The notes under the pieces are model-generated. The model had not been told where the DNA came from. It searched no databases and saw only the letters and a list, made by a program, of their open reading frames with translations. This document shows, one piece after another, positions 42,815-52,775 of a stretch of 64,000 nucleotides of DNA. The translations under genes were made by a program, and so were the position numbers. Numbering within the stretch: the stretch's first letter is position 1; every line of letters begins with the position of its first letter. Source of the DNA: Bacteroidota bacterium (GTDB lineage: Bacteria > Bacteroidota > Bacteroidia > Flavobacteriales_D > Crocinitomicaceae); the NCBI GenBank assembly GCA_016192075.1, contig JACPUU010000022.1, positions 179,852-243,851 on the forward strand, in the 5' to 3' direction.

Positions 42815-42938
42815 AGCGCCAGCAATGTGCAGATAATGTACCAGTAAATAAACAGGCCTTACTGGTTATACACCTTGTATGGAGCAAAGATAACAGAAGT
42901 CATGCAAAATTCATACTACCTCGTGCTCTGCCGGAGAT

Positions 42939-43337
42939 CTAACCGGTCTTTTTATAATTTCGCATAATGCTGTAAAAATCATCCCTGTACTTGACCATTT
43001 CATTTTCCATGATAACATAGGTTATCTTTTCGCCGCATATTGGTGAAAACAATACTTCAAATACAACTTCCGGGGTTACTTTTAAATGAATCTCAACAAA
43101 ATCAGGATACGTTTTTGACTGTAGATTTGCTCTGCAGCTTGTGCAATGAAATTCAACACGGTCACCGTTTTTGATTTTGAGATCATAGTCCGACCGATGC
43201 CCGTATTCTCCCGGAACTGCACTCAGGTACAGGTTTGCCAATTCAAAGTTGGTGGTACAAACCAAAAAATGAATTTGTCTGTCGGCGGTAAGCTTTGCGT
43301 CACAATGAGGGCAGTAATAGTCGTAATTTGCTAACAT
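42939..43337 (-). CDS. Small zinc-ribbon-like protein, function unknown
   Basis: This 132-residue protein has an N-terminal CPHC (Cys9, Cys12) and a central CTSC pair about 55 residues later, which could form one zinc site. The last part is a beta-rich region with no family I can name. It lies between maf and the UbiA gene on the same strand but is not overlapping, so co-transcription is uncertain. Confidence 0.6.
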   Translation of the reverse strand: MLANYDYYCPHCDAKLTADRQIHFLVCTTNFELANLYLSAVPGEYGHRSDYDLKIKNGDRVEFHCTSCRANLQSKTYPDFVEIHLKVTPEVVFEVLFSPICGEKITYVIMENEMVKYRDDFYSIMRNYKKTG

Positions 43338-43471
43338 AAGGTAGGTTTTAGTGAGTTCTCTATCCTGAATTTATAGTTTCTAAGACCAGACTGATACACT
43401 GAATTTCCAAACGAACACGTTTGACTTCCTGGATAGTATAAAACCCGCTATTAACGAGCAGGGCTGTTTCG

Positions 43472-44521
43472 TTACAAGAACAATGGTGTTAACAAGCCAA
43501 AGAACATGGCGAGTTTCAGTAGGTTTGAGGATAGCAAATAAAATCTTCGCTGGTTAGAAAGAGCCATTATTATATAACTGGCCAGTACTGCAACGCTGGA
43601 AAATCCTATAAATGCATAAATGACATGCTGATTTGACCAATCAATATTCAAAAATCCAATGGAATAACCGTTCAGATAAAATTCCATTTCCCATGAAAAA
43701 AGAACATAAAGAAATAACGCTATCAAAAGTGGAAAAAGCAATGAAAATAGAATCCATTTTGTTTTTTTCATTCCCATTTTTATGGGAAGCGTCGTAGCAT
43801 TCAAAAGTAAATCGCCTTTTACATCCGCCATATCTTTAATGATTTCCCTTATCAAATTCAAAAAAAACGATGTTGCCGAAATTGAAACCGTCAGTAGAAC
43901 CAAGTGACCCGGACTAAAAACATAATATGTATCATGAACTTGTATTTCGATCTGATCTAAAGGAAAAAAGAAAACAAGCACATAAATTGGCACAGTGGCC
44001 ACAAGCAGTGCTACAATTAAATTCCCCAGTAGAAATTTTCGTTTAAAAAAAGCCGAATAAAACCAAAGCAGATTAATGCAAACAAACGACAGAAGCACAA
44101 TCCACCAATTACTCAATTTCCATGAAAGATAAAATGCTATTAAGATTCCAACGACATTAAAACTCCAATGCAAAATAATAGCCCACCGCCTTTTGATGTA
44201 TTTATCTATAACCAGTAAATCCGGTTTATTCACCCGATCTGCCTTGACATCAAAATAATCATTGATAATATTGCCCGCAGCGGCTATCAGCACAGTTGAA
44301 AAAACCAACAGTAAAAAATTTGTTTGAAAAATACTGGAATCCCAAATGGAGGGTTCTTTGAGAAAACCTTCGGGATCAAACACGGAATAATCAAAATATC
44401 CGCCTGGTTTTTCGTGTTTTTGATATTTGGATAAAAAAACCTGAAACACCCCCATTGTCAGCACAATCACTAAAAGATTCAGTGGCCTGATTAACCGGAA
44501 GAAATGCCAGAGTGATTTCAT
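43472..44521 (-). CDS. UbiA-family prenyltransferase
   Basis: This 349-residue membrane protein has the two aspartate-rich motifs of the UbiA family: NIINDYFDVKADRVNKPD near residues 84-101 (N-D-x-x-D-x-x-x-D) and IKDMADVKGD near 228. About eight hydrophobic helices follow. It resembles the geranylgeranylglycerol-phosphate geranylgeranyltransferase-like UbiA paralog often found beside maf in Bacteroidota. The real acceptor is unknown, and a menaquinone (MenA) function is less likely from this neighbourhood. Confidence 0.82.
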   Translation of the reverse strand: MKSLWHFFRLIRPLNLLVIVLTMGVFQVFLSKYQKHEKPGGYFDYSVFDPEGFLKEPSIWDSSIFQTNFLLLVFSTVLIAAAGNIINDYFDVKADRVNKPDLLVIDKYIKRRWAIILHWSFNVVGILIAFYLSWKLSNWWIVLLSFVCINLLWFYSAFFKRKFLLGNLIVALLVATVPIYVLVFFFPLDQIEIQVHDTYYVFSPGHLVLLTVSISATSFFLNLIREIIKDMADVKGDLLLNATTLPIKMGMKKTKWILFSLLFPLLIALFLYVLFSWEMEFYLNGYSIGFLNIDWSNQHVIYAFIGFSSVAVLASYIIMALSNQRRFYLLSSNLLKLAMFFGLLTPLFL

Positions 44522-44669
44522 TTACCTAATCTCCTTTTTCAAAATACCGTCTTTCACAACTATCGAACAGACGATCAACAAATGTCGAATACCGAAGGCT
44601 CTCTTCATTCTGTATTCAGTGTTCCTTATTCACTATTTTTTCAGCGGCCCGGACCTCTTCCCCTAAATT

Positions 44670-46688
44670 CTAAATCGCCGTAATCTTATACACCGTTCTG
44701 CGGTTTTTCTGATGTGCGTCTTTTTTCTCTTTGTCTGTTTTGAGTTTTGCAATCTCTTCATCAGATACTACCGGCTGCGTTTCACCATACCCTTTATACG
44801 TTAGCCGCTCTTTGGCAATACCTTTTGTGATCAGGTATTCGTACACCGCTTTGGCGCGGTTATCACTCAGTTCCAGGTTATGTTTATCATCACCCTGCGT
44901 ATCTGTATGTCCCTGAAGTTCTATTTTCATGGTAGGATTGTCTTTCAGATACTGTGCCAGTTTATCCAGCTCAATGTATGATTCTGAACGCAGATTGTAT
45001 GAATCAAGATCAAAAAATACATTTTCAAGTGTTACACAACCTCCGATTTCATTTCTTGGAACAAGTGGAATATCCTGGTGATAAGGGTCTGTTGAATTCT
45101 CAGGAACGGAAAGTGTAAAATTTACCGAATAAGGTAAATACCCTTCTTTTTCAACAAACAAACCGTAATCCTTATTTACCGGAAGTGTTACCAGAAATGA
45201 TCCGGTTTTGGCATCGGAATACGAATAAATAACTTCCTGACCGGTCTCCAGGTCAACGAGTCTGAACTCAGCCTGTAGTTTGGCGTTGGTTTTTGAATCA
45301 AACACGGTTCCGGTCATGTAAATGGTTCGCGTTGGCCTTAGTTCTTCCGGCATTTCAAATTCATATAAATCCAGATCACCCATCCCCCCCTCACGATCTG
45401 ATGCAAAAACAGCTACTTTGCCATCGGCAAAAACAAGCAGTGAATTTTCATTGTTTTGGGTATTGATCGGGTATCCCAGGTTTTTTGGATCACTCCAGGT
45501 TCCGTCAGGTCTCAGCGTTGACATGTATAAGTCATAGCCACCCATTCCAACGTGTCCGTTTGAGGCAAAATAGAGGGTTTTTCCATCCGGGTGAATCAGC
45601 ACAGATGCTTCTGACTTAGGAGTATTGATATTGTCCGGCAGCTTTTTAGCTTCACTCCAGGAACCGTCTTTCAGCAAATAGGAGACGTAAATATCACCGT
45701 TGCGGATATTGCTTGCACCTGTTCCCCTGATTGGTCCGCGAATGAAGTAAAGCGTTTTTCCGTCAGCTGAAAGTGATGGCTGGGTTTCCCAGTTTTGAGA
45801 GTTGACACCGCCGGATAAATTAATTGGATCATACCAGGTGTTTCCTACTTTTTGTGTAATAAACAAATCACAGCTGCCATAACCTCTGCGGCCCTCTCCA
45901 TAGCCTACCCGGTCAACGGCACAACCTACAAAAATCAGCGTTCTTCCATCCGGTGCAAAGGTAGGGGCTCCCTCATTAAAAGGGGTGTTGATGTTTTTAG
46001 GCATGGGTTCGCCCGTATTCCAATATCCCTCAAGGCTGGTGCTGACAAAAAAATCTTCTTGCTGAAAGCCTCTCGAATCAGTTACGCGGCGGGTAAAAAG
46101 CAATTGCTGCTGATCTACCGTCAAGGTTGGAAAATATTCGGGATCTGCCGTATTCACTCCTGCGCCAACATTGACCGGGTTAAACGGGTATGGATGTTTT
46201 ATGGCATCTATGGCAAACTCACAGTTCAGTATAACCCAATCAGCCTCTATCAGCATTTCAGGATTTGCTCCCGGAAAGGTTTTGTAAACTTTGGCATGCT
46301 GAAGTGCGTCGGTATACAAACCCTGCGACCATTCAAGCAAAGCCAGGTCAAAATAAATATACCCGGTTGAAGAAACACCGGGGTTTACTTCCAGCACTTT
46401 GCGGTAAGCTTCAATAGCTTCCATGTTTCTGCCTGACTGCATACAGTATTCAGCTTTCAGAAGATAGGCATCTGAAAAAAGCGGATCCTTTTCTATGGCT
46501 TTATCCAGGTAATAAATGGCCGTTGCATAATCCGGTAATCCTGTTTGCAAATCTATTACGCGGGTGGCCTCCATCGCTTGTTCTACATATTTGATTGCCT
46601 TTTTGCTTTTGGTATCCCAGGAACCAGGTTGTGCGGTAGAACACGCGGCAGTCATCAATATAAAAAAGCCCAAGACTAGTTTTTTCAT
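44670..46688 (-). CDS. PorE-like lipoprotein: TPR, beta-propeller, regulatory-like and OmpA domains
   Basis: This 672-residue protein has a lipobox ending at Cys16 (LMTAAC). TPR-like helices occupy about 25-150, followed by a PD40/WD40-like propeller with repeated TLYFASNGHVGMGGYDLY-type blades (about 185-445), a carboxypeptidase-regulatory-like segment near 455-535, and a C-terminal OmpA domain with ENVFFDLDSYNLRSESYIEL and QGHTDTQGDDKHN. This four-part order is that of PorE, a peptidoglycan-linked component of the type IX secretion system. Several paralogs with the same order exist in many Bacteroidota, so identity with PorE itself is not certain. Confidence 0.82.
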   Translation of the reverse strand: MKKLVLGFFILMTAACSTAQPGSWDTKSKKAIKYVEQAMEATRVIDLQTGLPDYATAIYYLDKAIEKDPLFSDAYLLKAEYCMQSGRNMEAIEAYRKVLEVNPGVSSTGYIYFDLALLEWSQGLYTDALQHAKVYKTFPGANPEMLIEADWVILNCEFAIDAIKHPYPFNPVNVGAGVNTADPEYFPTLTVDQQQLLFTRRVTDSRGFQQEDFFVSTSLEGYWNTGEPMPKNINTPFNEGAPTFAPDGRTLIFVGCAVDRVGYGEGRRGYGSCDLFITQKVGNTWYDPINLSGGVNSQNWETQPSLSADGKTLYFIRGPIRGTGASNIRNGDIYVSYLLKDGSWSEAKKLPDNINTPKSEASVLIHPDGKTLYFASNGHVGMGGYDLYMSTLRPDGTWSDPKNLGYPINTQNNENSLLVFADGKVAVFASDREGGMGDLDLYEFEMPEELRPTRTIYMTGTVFDSKTNAKLQAEFRLVDLETGQEVIYSYSDAKTGSFLVTLPVNKDYGLFVEKEGYLPYSVNFTLSVPENSTDPYHQDIPLVPRNEIGGCVTLENVFFDLDSYNLRSESYIELDKLAQYLKDNPTMKIELQGHTDTQGDDKHNLELSDNRAKAVYEYLITKGIAKERLTYKGYGETQPVVSDEEIAKLKTDKEKKDAHQKNRRTVYKITAI

Positions 46689-46696
46689 AACGCAGG

Positions 46697-47311
46697 TTAA
46701 GGTATGTTCAGGTATTTATGTGTTTGCAGTGAAATGGTCCACCGGGTATTTCTTTTAACGTAATCAAGCATGATTGGTAACACTTCATCACGCTTATCCC
46801 ATTCAGGCTGAAGGTAGAGACGGCAGTTTTCCGAAACACGGTCTTTCAGTTCATTGGCCCAAACCAGGTCATGTTTATTAAAAATAATGATTTTAAGTTC
46901 GTTGGCTTTCTGATAATTTTCATCAAGCGGCATTTTAAATTTTTTAGGTGAGAGGCAAATCCATGAAAAATGGCCACGGATTGGATAAGCACCTGAAGTT
47001 TCAAGGGCAATTTCCATGCCGGCTTCTTTTAACCCTGATGTCAGGAATGAAAGATCATACATGGCGGGTTCACCACCGGTAATAACCACAAAATCAGCAC
47101 CCGATTCCAGCACACGCTGAACCAGTTGTGAAACCATTACCTGACTGTGTTTACCGGCATCCCAGCTTTCTTTCACATCACACCAGTGACAGCCTACATC
47201 ACACCCTGCCAGCCGGATGAAATAGGCCGGACGGCCCGAATAAAAACCCTCTCCCTGAAGGGAGTAAAAATCTTCCATCAACGGAAGTTCCTGGTCTTTA
47301 AACTCGGTCAT
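46697..47311 (-). CDS. queE: 7-carboxy-7-deazaguanine synthase (radical SAM)
   Basis: This 204-residue radical SAM enzyme of queuosine precursor synthesis begins with FYSLQGEGFYSGRPAYFIRLAG, and its cluster cysteines are C37, C41 and C44 (CDVGCHWCD). VITGGEPAMYD near 74 and ALETSGAYP near 101 are SAM and substrate motifs. It converts 6-carboxytetrahydropterin to 7-carboxy-7-deazaguanine. The tgt fragment at the window start acts later in the same pathway but is far away. Confidence 0.9.
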   Translation of the reverse strand: MTEFKDQELPLMEDFYSLQGEGFYSGRPAYFIRLAGCDVGCHWCDVKESWDAGKHSQVMVSQLVQRVLESGADFVVITGGEPAMYDLSFLTSGLKEAGMEIALETSGAYPIRGHFSWICLSPKKFKMPLDENYQKANELKIIIFNKHDLVWANELKDRVSENCRLYLQPEWDKRDEVLPIMLDYVKRNTRWTISLQTHKYLNIP

Positions 47312-47319
47312 GAATTAGC

Positions 47320-48177
47320 TTAATGGGTGGTGGTCATTGTTTCAGGAACACAGATAATGAAATCTGCAATTCCCTTATTTTCTTCAGAAAGCGTTTCTAC
47401 ATTCTCTTGCGTTACCGTTGAAATGGTCATGATTGTTTCAATGGCTGCTTTTTTCTTCAGGTAATGAATAATACCTTCAAAACTGTCTGAATGATACGCC
47501 CCGTTGTAATGCAGAAAGGTGGCATTTGGCTTCATGTTTTTATCAATAAAATAAGCCATTGTTGCATCTTTAATAGCTTGTGCAACGGCCATGTTGTAAC
47601 CGCCGTGGTCAGCATTCAGAAGATCTTTATAACAGTTCACGGTTGTGTCAAATTCAAATGTAGACAACGGAACGATGTATGATTTGGCAAGATCAGACAA
47701 ACTGTTCAACCCTTCAAGCCCTTTTTTGTAAACAACACTTGCATAGCGACGCGGAATGTTTGTGGCAATAAATGCCAGTTTATTTGCTTTTGCAAATTCA
47801 AACAGGGGTTTATAATCGGTATTGTAATTAGGCCAAAGACGCACTTCTTCAGAAAAACTTTTTTCAGAAATCAGGCTGTTAAGATATTCATCCATGATGT
47901 ATTGATTATCTGCCTCAAACATTTCTGCGCCCAAAATGAGGTTATTTTTTTTGGTGGTATACAATGCCTTTGTCAATTCAAATTGCAGCCAGTGTGAAAT
48001 TGGGTTGTTGTGATATTCTCCAAAGAAAACGTATGATTTTTCTTCGGCAAATTTGACCATTTTTTCAAAGTCCGTTTCAGCACCCTTTGCGGTATAAATA
48101 ACATAAGCAGGCTGACCTTTTGATAAACCTAAAAAAGTAACGCAGACAAGTGCAATAGTGCTCAAAAATTTTTTCAT
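47320..48177 (-). CDS. ChaN-family secreted or lipoprotein-like protein
   Basis: The protein has 285 residues, with a hydrophobic leader of about 20 residues and then the ChaN (DUF399) fold: VFFGEYHNNPISHWLQFEL near 50-68, NLILGAEMFEADNQ near 79 and LHYNGAYHSDSFEGI near 225. ChaN of Campylobacter binds heme pairs and is linked to iron uptake. No iron genes are adjacent here. It ends 9 bp before queE on the same strand. Confidence 0.82.
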   Translation of the reverse strand: MKKFLSTIALVCVTFLGLSKGQPAYVIYTAKGAETDFEKMVKFAEEKSYVFFGEYHNNPISHWLQFELTKALYTTKKNNLILGAEMFEADNQYIMDEYLNSLISEKSFSEEVRLWPNYNTDYKPLFEFAKANKLAFIATNIPRRYASVVYKKGLEGLNSLSDLAKSYIVPLSTFEFDTTVNCYKDLLNADHGGYNMAVAQAIKDATMAYFIDKNMKPNATFLHYNGAYHSDSFEGIIHYLKKKAAIETIMTISTVTQENVETLSEENKGIADFIICVPETMTTTH

Positions 48178-48271
48178 GGAATTAATTGCTTTAGTTGGCT
48201 TAAGCCAGATTGGTATCAGCCAAATTTAGCGGTTTTTTCGCTATTTTTGAAGTTGTTGTCTGACAAGGTCT

Positions 48272-49147
48272 TTAAATTCCCAGCAGATCAAAGATACGGT
48301 CATTCAAAAACGTCAGAAAAAAGGCTGTTGGAATAAGAATGTAGATTGACACCAGGCGCCAGATCGAAAACCGTAAAACGGGTCTTTTAAAAATTACAAC
48401 CAGCAGAGGCACAAACAGAAACAGATGCACCAATGGAAAAATGCCGTACATGGAATTGTAAGACATGGTGGTAAAGAGCCTGTACTCTTCAAAACTATCC
48501 AGAAGAATCATTTTGTCAGAATGCTTTTTCATAGAAAGGTCAGGCGGATTAAGCACTACCGATATGGATTTCAAGTCATTAAACAACAAACTGCGGTTCC
48601 CGCGAATCTGGCCGTGATACTCATTTTGCCAATAGGACGGTTCCAGGACCCGAAAGTGCTCTCCTTTAGCTGAAATAATGTGGTATGGCCTTACAAAGGA
48701 AGCCTCATGCGCCACAATGGTTTCAGTGCTGCCGGTTACAAAATAATCTGTAATCAGCATCAATGAAAAGATAGTGGAATAAACGGCCCCTATTTTAAAC
48801 CAGCTCCATTTCCATCCTGACGTAATAGAACTGAAATAAAGCGCATCTTTTCGGGCCTCCTCCTCCTGCTGATATTTATAACGTGCTTTGGCAAAAGCAA
48901 CTTTTTCAGCAAAAAGGTCCTCTTCACTTTTTTGTTTGGGCTTAGGCTCAGCGGTAAACCTGCGCTGTCCCGTTAAAATTTCGTATGCTTCAGTAATCTC
49001 AATAAAGCGGGCATGCGCATCGGCTGAGCTGTTTTTATCCGGATGGTAACGGAATGCCATTTTACGATAGGCTTTTTTGACCGACTCAACATTATCTGTT
49101 GGTTGAATACCTAAAATTTTAAAATATCGGAGACGTTCATCCAGCAT
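48272..49147 (-). CDS. Membrane-anchored J-domain protein
   Basis: The protein has 291 residues. The N-terminal J-domain (about 7-62) contains the HPD motif in YHPDKNSS and the usual KKAYRKMAFRYHPD helix. After a charged linker there are hydrophobic segments near 128-148, 232-252 and 262-285, so it is probably an inner-membrane co-chaperone for DnaK. There is no G/F or zinc-finger region, so it is not DnaJ itself. Confidence 0.83.
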   Translation of the reverse strand: MLDERLRYFKILGIQPTDNVESVKKAYRKMAFRYHPDKNSSADAHARFIEITEAYEILTGQRRFTAEPKPKQKSEEDLFAEKVAFAKARYKYQQEEEARKDALYFSSITSGWKWSWFKIGAVYSTIFSLMLITDYFVTGSTETIVAHEASFVRPYHIISAKGEHFRVLEPSYWQNEYHGQIRGNRSLLFNDLKSISVVLNPPDLSMKKHSDKMILLDSFEEYRLFTTMSYNSMYGIFPLVHLFLFVPLLVVIFKRPVLRFSIWRLVSIYILIPTAFFLTFLNDRIFDLLGI

Positions 49148-49264
49148 GTGTGTGATGGTCTTTCAAAATAGGTATATAATGCAAAAAGTCAAAAAAGTAA
49201 AACCGGTTCTGCAATTTACAAAAAGCACCTGCATCTTGGCACAGGTAAACTGACTGGTACAAAA

Positions 49265-49296
49265 AAAACGTCCTGACATAAAAGCCAGGACGTTTT
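49265..49296 (-). terminator. Intrinsic terminator after rplT
   Basis: Read leftward the sequence is AAAACGTCCTG, a 10-nt loop, then CAGGACGTTTT followed by more T residues. The stem is perfect over 11 bp and the T run is at the correct end for leftward transcription. It lies 25 bp beyond the rplT stop and would end the thrS-infC-rpmI-rplT transcript. Confidence 0.88.
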
Positions 49297-49320
49297 CAAG
49301 TTAGTTGAGAGATGAATTAT

Positions 49321-49665
49321 CTATTTTATTGAATCAACAACAGCTTTAAAAGCCTGTGGGTGATTTAGTGCTAAATCAGCCAATACTTTTCTGTTCAATT
49401 TGATTCCTTTTTTGTTCACTTTTCCAATGAACACAGAGTAGCTCATACCGTGTGTACGTGCACCGGCATTGATACGCTGAATCCACATTCCTCTGAATGA
49501 ACGTTTCTTTTGTTTACGGCCTGAATACGCATGTACCAAACCTTTTTCGATGGCGTTTTTAGCAACGGTCCATACATTTTTCTTTCTTCCCCAGTACCCC
49601 TTGGCGAGCTTCATGAAGCGTTTTCTTCTTGCTCTCGAGGCCACTGCATTTACTGATCTTGGCAT
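49321..49665 (-). CDS. rplT: 50S ribosomal protein L20
   Basis: This 114-residue basic protein matches L20 throughout: [30 protein letters not shown] at the start in three blocks, [25 protein letters not shown] in the middle, and [19 protein letters not shown] near the end. L20 binds 23S rRNA early in large-subunit assembly and often represses its own operon. It is the last gene of the thrS-infC-rpmI-rplT set. Confidence 0.97.
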   Translation of the reverse strand: MPRSVNAVASRARRKRFMKLAKGYWGRKKNVWTVAKNAIEKGLVHAYSGRKQKKRSFRGMWIQRINAGARTHGMSYSVFIGKVNKKGIKLNRKVLADLALNHPQAFKAVVDSIK

Positions 49666-49758
49666 AATTTAATTTGTTTTTGGTAAACGGTGCGCATTAT
49701 TTTTGATGCGACTTGGTTACTCATTTACCTGGTTTCTAACTTTTACCTTACCTTTTTC

Positions 49759-49787
49759 TGTCCTCCTATGCTGCGCTTCGGAGGACA
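49759..49787. other. Hairpin in the rpmI-rplT spacer
   Basis: TGTCCTCC at 49759-49766 pairs perfectly with GGAGGACA at 49780-49787 around a 13-nt loop. It has no following T run on the leftward strand that would make it a strong terminator. It may be a leader structure for rplT control or a remnant of a dispersed repeat. Confidence 0.5.
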
Positions 49788-49797
49788 AAGGATTTTT

Positions 49798-49992
49798 TTA
49801 CATAAGCAATTGCGCTTTCACACTGTTCATGTCTGCTTTGTGAACCAGACCGTCTTTTGTGAGGCGTGCTTTTCTTTTGGTTGACTTTTTGGTCAAAATG
49901 TGGCGTTTGAAAGCGTGCTTTCTTTTGATTTTGCCACTTCCGGTAACCGTGAATCTCTTCTTGGCACTGGATTTTGTTTTCATTTTAGGCAT
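49798..49992 (-). CDS. rpmI: 50S ribosomal protein L35
   Basis: This 64-residue basic protein has the L35 pattern [20 protein letters not shown] followed by [17 protein letters not shown]. It sits between infC and rplT as in most bacteria. The spacer to rplT (132 bp) is longer than usual and holds a hairpin. Confidence 0.95.
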   Translation of the reverse strand: MPKMKTKSSAKKRFTVTGSGKIKRKHAFKRHILTKKSTKRKARLTKDGLVHKADMNSVKAQLLM

Positions 49993-50049
49993 CTTCTCTT
50001 TATTTTATCTCAACTAACTATTAACTATTCTCTTTGTCCCAGCGATGAT

Positions 50050-50065
50050 CCCGATAGCTATCGGG
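50050..50065. other. Perfect 16-bp palindrome in the infC-rpmI spacer
   Basis: CCCGATAGCTATCGGG is a self-complementary sequence located between the infC stop and the rpmI start. It could form a short hairpin or be a protein site. No T run follows, so it does not look like a terminator. Confidence 0.5.
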
Positions 50066-50072
50066 GGCTGGG

Positions 50073-50633
50073 CTATTTTTTCTTTGGATTGATCATCATG
50101 ATCATCTTTTTTCCTTCCAGTTTTGGCATTTGTTCCAGCGTTCCAAACTCTTCGAGCTCTTGTGCAAAACGCAATAACAGAATTTCACCCCTGTCTTTAA
50201 AAACAATTGCCCTTCCTTTAAAGAAAACATAGGCTTTCACTTTTGATCCCTCTTTCAAAAAGCCTTTGGCGTGATTGAGTTTGAAATTGAAATCGTGATC
50301 CTCAGTATTTGGACCAAAACGGATTTCTTTGACAACAACCTGCGCCTGTTTGGCTTTTATCTCTTTTTGCTTTTTCTTTTGTTCGTATAGGAACTTCTTA
50401 TAGTCTGTAATTTTACAAACCGGCGGAACGGCATTTGGAGATATTTCTACCAAATCCATATCTGATTCCTGTGCTTTGCGTAAAGCATCACGGACAGACA
50501 TTACTTCTGCTCCGCCATCCCATACAACACGGACCTCAGTGGCCGTTATTCGTTCGTTGATCCGGTGTAATTCTTCTTTTTGTCTGTTGAAGAATCTTCT
50601 ACCATCCGGTCGTTTTTGTGTTTCAAAGGCTAT
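50073..50633 (-). CDS. infC: Translation initiation factor IF-3, apparent ATA start
   Basis: IF-3 blocks premature joining of ribosomal subunits and proofreads the start codon. The first ATG (50501) would begin at [11 protein letters not shown] and lose the conserved N-terminal [20 protein letters not shown], which is intact in frame upstream. Upstream of that the frame is open back to a TGA, and no ATG, GTG or TTG fits. An ATA at 50633 followed by GCC (Ala) lies 8 nt after AAAGGGGG, a good ribosome binding site, and gives 186 residues, the usual length. IF-3 genes elsewhere use rare ATT, ATA or ATC starts for autoregulation, so the ATA is preferred. ATT at 50663 is an alternative. Confidence 0.88.
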   Translation of the reverse strand: MAFETQKRPDGRRFFNRQKEELHRINERITATEVRVVWDGGAEVMSVRDALRKAQESDMDLVEISPNAVPPVCKITDYKKFLYEQKKKQKEIKAKQAQVVVKEIRFGPNTEDHDFNFKLNHAKGFLKEGSKVKAYVFFKGRAIVFKDRGEILLLRFAQELEEFGTLEQMPKLEGKKMIMMINPKKK

Positions 50634-50729
50634 AGTTCGTTCCCCCTTTCTTAAGTTTCTAATTCAATCTGTGTATCCTGTTTTTATTCTGATCCTACTT
50701 CGATCAGATCCCTCAGACAAGTCTTCGGG

Positions 50730-52664
50730 CTAATTCAGTTCTTTTTCTACTTCTTTGGTCAGATAGTCAGCAAAGTCAGCCATTGTCATGGTTCCAAGAT
50801 CACCTTCAGCCTGTTTTCTCACACCCACCTGCCCGGCTTCAGCTTCTTTTTCACCTACAATCAGCATAAACGGGATTTTTTTAACCTCGTTGTCCCTGAT
50901 TTTCTTTCCAATTTTTTCGTTCCTTTCGTCAACGAAGCCGCGAATATCGTAATTATTTAGGAAATCTAAAACTTTTTGGGCGTAATCATTATACTTTTCG
51001 CTGATCGGCAGCACGGCTACCTGGTCTGAAGTCAGCCACAGCGGGAACTTTCCGGCACAATGTTCAATCAATACCGCCACAAACCGCTCCATAGACCCAA
51101 ACGGCGCCCGGTGAATCATAACCGGACGGTGTTTCTCATTATCAGCGCCAACATACTCCAGCTCAAAACGTTCAGGCAAATTATAGTCAACCTGGATGGT
51201 ACCCAGCTGCCATTCACGGTTCAGGGCATCACGTACCATAAAATCAAGTTTAGGCCCATAAAACGCTGCCTCACCGTATTCTACAACTGTTTTCAACCCT
51301 TTTTCTGCTGCGGCTTCAATAATAGCCCGTTCCGCTTTTTCCCAGTTTTCATCTGAACCAATGTATTTATCAGGATTATTAGGGTCACGCAATGAGATTT
51401 GCGCCTGAAAGTTCTCAAACTTTAAGGTTTTGAAAATATAAAGCACCAGGTCAATCACATTTTTAAACTCTTCTTTTACCTGGTCCGGTGTACAGAAAAG
51501 GTGTGCATCATCTTGCGTAAAGCCCCGAACCCTTGTCAAACCATGCAATTCACCACTTTGTTCATAGCGGTAAACGGTTCCAAATTCAGCAAACCGAATT
51601 GGAAGGTCTTTATAACTGCGTGGTTTGCTTTTATAAATTTCACAGTGGTGCGGGCAGTTCATGGGTTTAAGCATGAATTCTTCTCCCTCATTGGGCGTTG
51701 TGATAGCACGGAATGAGTCAGCCCCGTATTTGGCAAAGTGACCTGATGTTACATAAAGCTCTTTGGAACCAATGTGCGGCGTAATTACCTGCTGATAGCC
51801 GGCTTTGCGCTGTGCCTTTTTCAGAAAATTCTCAAGCCGTTCACGTAGTTGAGCTCCTTTAGGGAGCCAAAGCGGCAAGCCCATTCCAACCTTTTGTGAA
51901 AAGGTAAAAAGTTCCAGCTCTTTGCCCAGTTTACGGTGATCGCGTTTTTTTGCCTCTTCAAGCATGGTGAGGTAATCGGTCAGGTCTTTAGCCTTTGGAA
52001 AGGTAATTCCATAGATCCGTGTCAGCTGTTTGTTTTTTTCATCACCGCGCCAGTATGCACCGGCGATAGACATTAGTTTAACAGCCTTAATGAATCCGGT
52101 GTTTGGAATATGCGGTCCGCGGCACAAATCAGTAAAATTACCCTGGGTGTAAAAGGTAATGGTACCGTCTGCCAGTCCATCAATCAACTCCAGTTTATAG
52201 GGATCCGCTTTCTCCGTAAAATATTTAATGGCATCTGCTTTTGAAACTTCCTTGCGGATGTATGGATTTTTTTGAGCAGCCAGCTCAATCATTTTCTTTT
52301 CAATATCCGGCAGGTTTGCATCTGAAATGCTGTGTGAACCCAGGTCAATATCATAATAAAAACCATCTTCAATTGGCGGACCAATAGCCAGTTTTACACC
52401 CGGGTACAGTGCTTCAATAGCCTCAGCCATTAAGTGTGCCGAAGAGTGCCACATAGCCATTTTGCCTCCCCCGTCATTCCAGGTCAGGAGTTTCAGCATG
52501 GTTTTTTCCGGCAGTGTCCGGGTGGCGTCCATTATTTCGCCATTTACTTCTGCAGCCAGCACATTTCTGGCAAGGCCCTCGCTGATACTGAGCGCTACAT
52601 CCATAGCAGTTGCTCCATTCTGATACTCTCTGACAGAACCGTCAGGTAATGTTACTTGAATCAT
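50730..52664 (-). CDS. thrS: Threonine-tRNA ligase
   Basis: This 644-residue class II synthetase has an N-terminal TGS domain (1-62), an editing domain with [11 protein letters not shown] near 75 and the [13 protein letters not shown] segment near 205-217, a catalytic core with [16 protein letters not shown] near 333 and [19 protein letters not shown], and a C-terminal anticodon-binding domain ([17 protein letters not shown]). All are typical of ThrRS. The gene leads the infC-rpmI-rplT group, a conserved arrangement. Confidence 0.97.
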   Translation of the reverse strand: MIQVTLPDGSVREYQNGATAMDVALSISEGLARNVLAAEVNGEIMDATRTLPEKTMLKLLTWNDGGGKMAMWHSSAHLMAEAIEALYPGVKLAIGPPIEDGFYYDIDLGSHSISDANLPDIEKKMIELAAQKNPYIRKEVSKADAIKYFTEKADPYKLELIDGLADGTITFYTQGNFTDLCRGPHIPNTGFIKAVKLMSIAGAYWRGDEKNKQLTRIYGITFPKAKDLTDYLTMLEEAKKRDHRKLGKELELFTFSQKVGMGLPLWLPKGAQLRERLENFLKKAQRKAGYQQVITPHIGSKELYVTSGHFAKYGADSFRAITTPNEGEEFMLKPMNCPHHCEIYKSKPRSYKDLPIRFAEFGTVYRYEQSGELHGLTRVRGFTQDDAHLFCTPDQVKEEFKNVIDLVLYIFKTLKFENFQAQISLRDPNNPDKYIGSDENWEKAERAIIEAAAEKGLKTVVEYGEAAFYGPKLDFMVRDALNREWQLGTIQVDYNLPERFELEYVGADNEKHRPVMIHRAPFGSMERFVAVLIEHCAGKFPLWLTSDQVAVLPISEKYNDYAQKVLDFLNNYDIRGFVDERNEKIGKKIRDNEVKKIPFMLIVGEKEAEAGQVGVRKQAEGDLGTMTMADFADYLTKEVEKELN

Positions 52665-52695
52665 GATTGTTTAAAAAAGTGATGCAAAATTAAAT

Positions 52696-52734
52696 AAAAA
52701 AGCTCCTCAAGCACTGAGCCGGAGAAGCCTTTTT
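52696..52734 (-). terminator. Possible intrinsic terminator upstream of thrS
   Basis: AAAAAGGCTTCTCC and GGAGCTTTTTT (leftward reading) flank a 13-nt loop and form an imperfect stem ending in a T run. It lies between the gene at 52776 and thrS and could end the transcript of the two genes encoded at 52776-54193. Confidence 0.6.
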
Positions 52735-52775
52735 CAATTATCGGGTGACATGTCTGTCTGCAAGGCAGACTGCGA

